From assembly GCA_002791575.1 (NCBI GenBank), contig PFXI01000042.1:1-43388 (forward strand): 43,388 bases of DNA. Reading direction: 5' to 3'. A program made the position numbers and the translations under genes. A model generated the notes under the pieces. That model saw nothing but the letters and a program-made list of their open reading frames with translations, was not told the origin of the DNA and searched no databases. Shown here in pieces: positions 43,352 through 43,388 of this stretch. Numbering within the stretch: the first letter of the stretch is position 1; each line of letters starts with the position of its first letter. This DNA comes from Zetaproteobacteria bacterium CG_4_9_14_3_um_filter_54_145. GTDB taxonomy: Bacteria > Pseudomonadota > Zetaproteobacteria > Mariprofundales > Mariprofundaceae.

Positions 43352-43388
43352 GCGTATTCCGGTCGAACGTGACACCTGATTCCGCTGG
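43352..43388. mobile_element. Possible IS21-like terminus at the window edge
   Basis: The last 37 bases hold two copies of an ATTCCG(G/C)T(C/G)G unit (43356-43365 and 43379-43388), 23 bases apart and separated by GTGACAC. Such spaced multiple terminal repeats are typical of IS21-family ends, which begin with TG (TG at 43351-43352). No transposase is in view, so this is tentative. Confidence 0.3.

Noticed and set aside
1-43388. tRNA, rRNA, CRISPR arrays, replication origin
   Set aside because: No cloverleaf, ribosomal RNA, repeat-spacer array or origin-like cluster was recognised by eye on either strand; a dedicated search could still find a small RNA.

Overview
The window is 43.4 kb of bacterial DNA, mostly mid-to-high GC, dense with housekeeping genes of a Pseudomonadota-type bacterium. 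Several features support this: a large (1,520-residue) NAD-glutamate dehydrogenase, a DUF484 gene directly before xerC, NnrS, an EnvC-like protein, a MacAB-TolC type exporter and a SUF operon headed by an Rrf2 regulator. The mixture of features (SufU with SufT, the rpmE-rplU-rpmA-obgE-proB-proA-nadD-rsfS-rlmH run, many diguanylate cyclases) makes me think of Zetaproteobacteria (Mariprofundus-like). That is a guess from gene content, not a measured placement.

Layout. (1) 1-2690 is an AT-rich accessory block. A co-directional three-gene module of unknown function (first gene TIGR04255-like) lies between two 13-bp direct repeats. (2) 2766-11065, minus strand: a long operon rrf2-sufB-sufC-sufD-sufS-sufU-sufT-nnrS-Rieske ferredoxin-small Cys protein. 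It has a clear promoter and an IscR-like dyad at 11071-11109. Three of its intergenic gaps hold related inverted repeats. (3) 11286-13982, minus strand: purC with a CaCA exchanger, and a cytochrome b. (4) 14302-20317, plus strand: rpmE, rplU, rpmA, then obgE, proB, proA, nadD, rsfS, rlmH. (5) 20314-28719, plus strand: an envelope and division run of envC-like, ctpA, a divergent polysaccharide deacetylase, DUF502, a TPR protein, a Csd6/Pgp2-like YkuD enzyme, DUF484-GGDEF and xerC. (6) 28779-33938: a patatin remnant, lapA, then a tolC-macA-macB(ATPase)-macB(permease) exporter operon. (7) 34064-36511: a GAF-PAS-GGDEF protein, a small convergent gene and a frameshifted radC. (8) 36623-41185: the large NAD-glutamate dehydrogenase. 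(9) 41263-43298, minus strand: a glycosyltransferase and a 5'-truncated DUF5672 gene.

The two ends carry the same 53-bp sequence in inverted orientation (40-92 and 43299-43351). On the right it cuts the DUF5672 gene, which suggests both ends run into copies of a mobile element.

The most notable items are: the three-gene accessory module; the radC frameshift, where the extra base exactly completes an 18-bp perfect palindrome; the adjacent TPR and YkuD proteins sharing the same C-terminal NTF2-like domain; a DUF484-GGDEF fusion with a changed active-site motif; and a repeat family that splits the suf operon and supplies the last codons of nadD.
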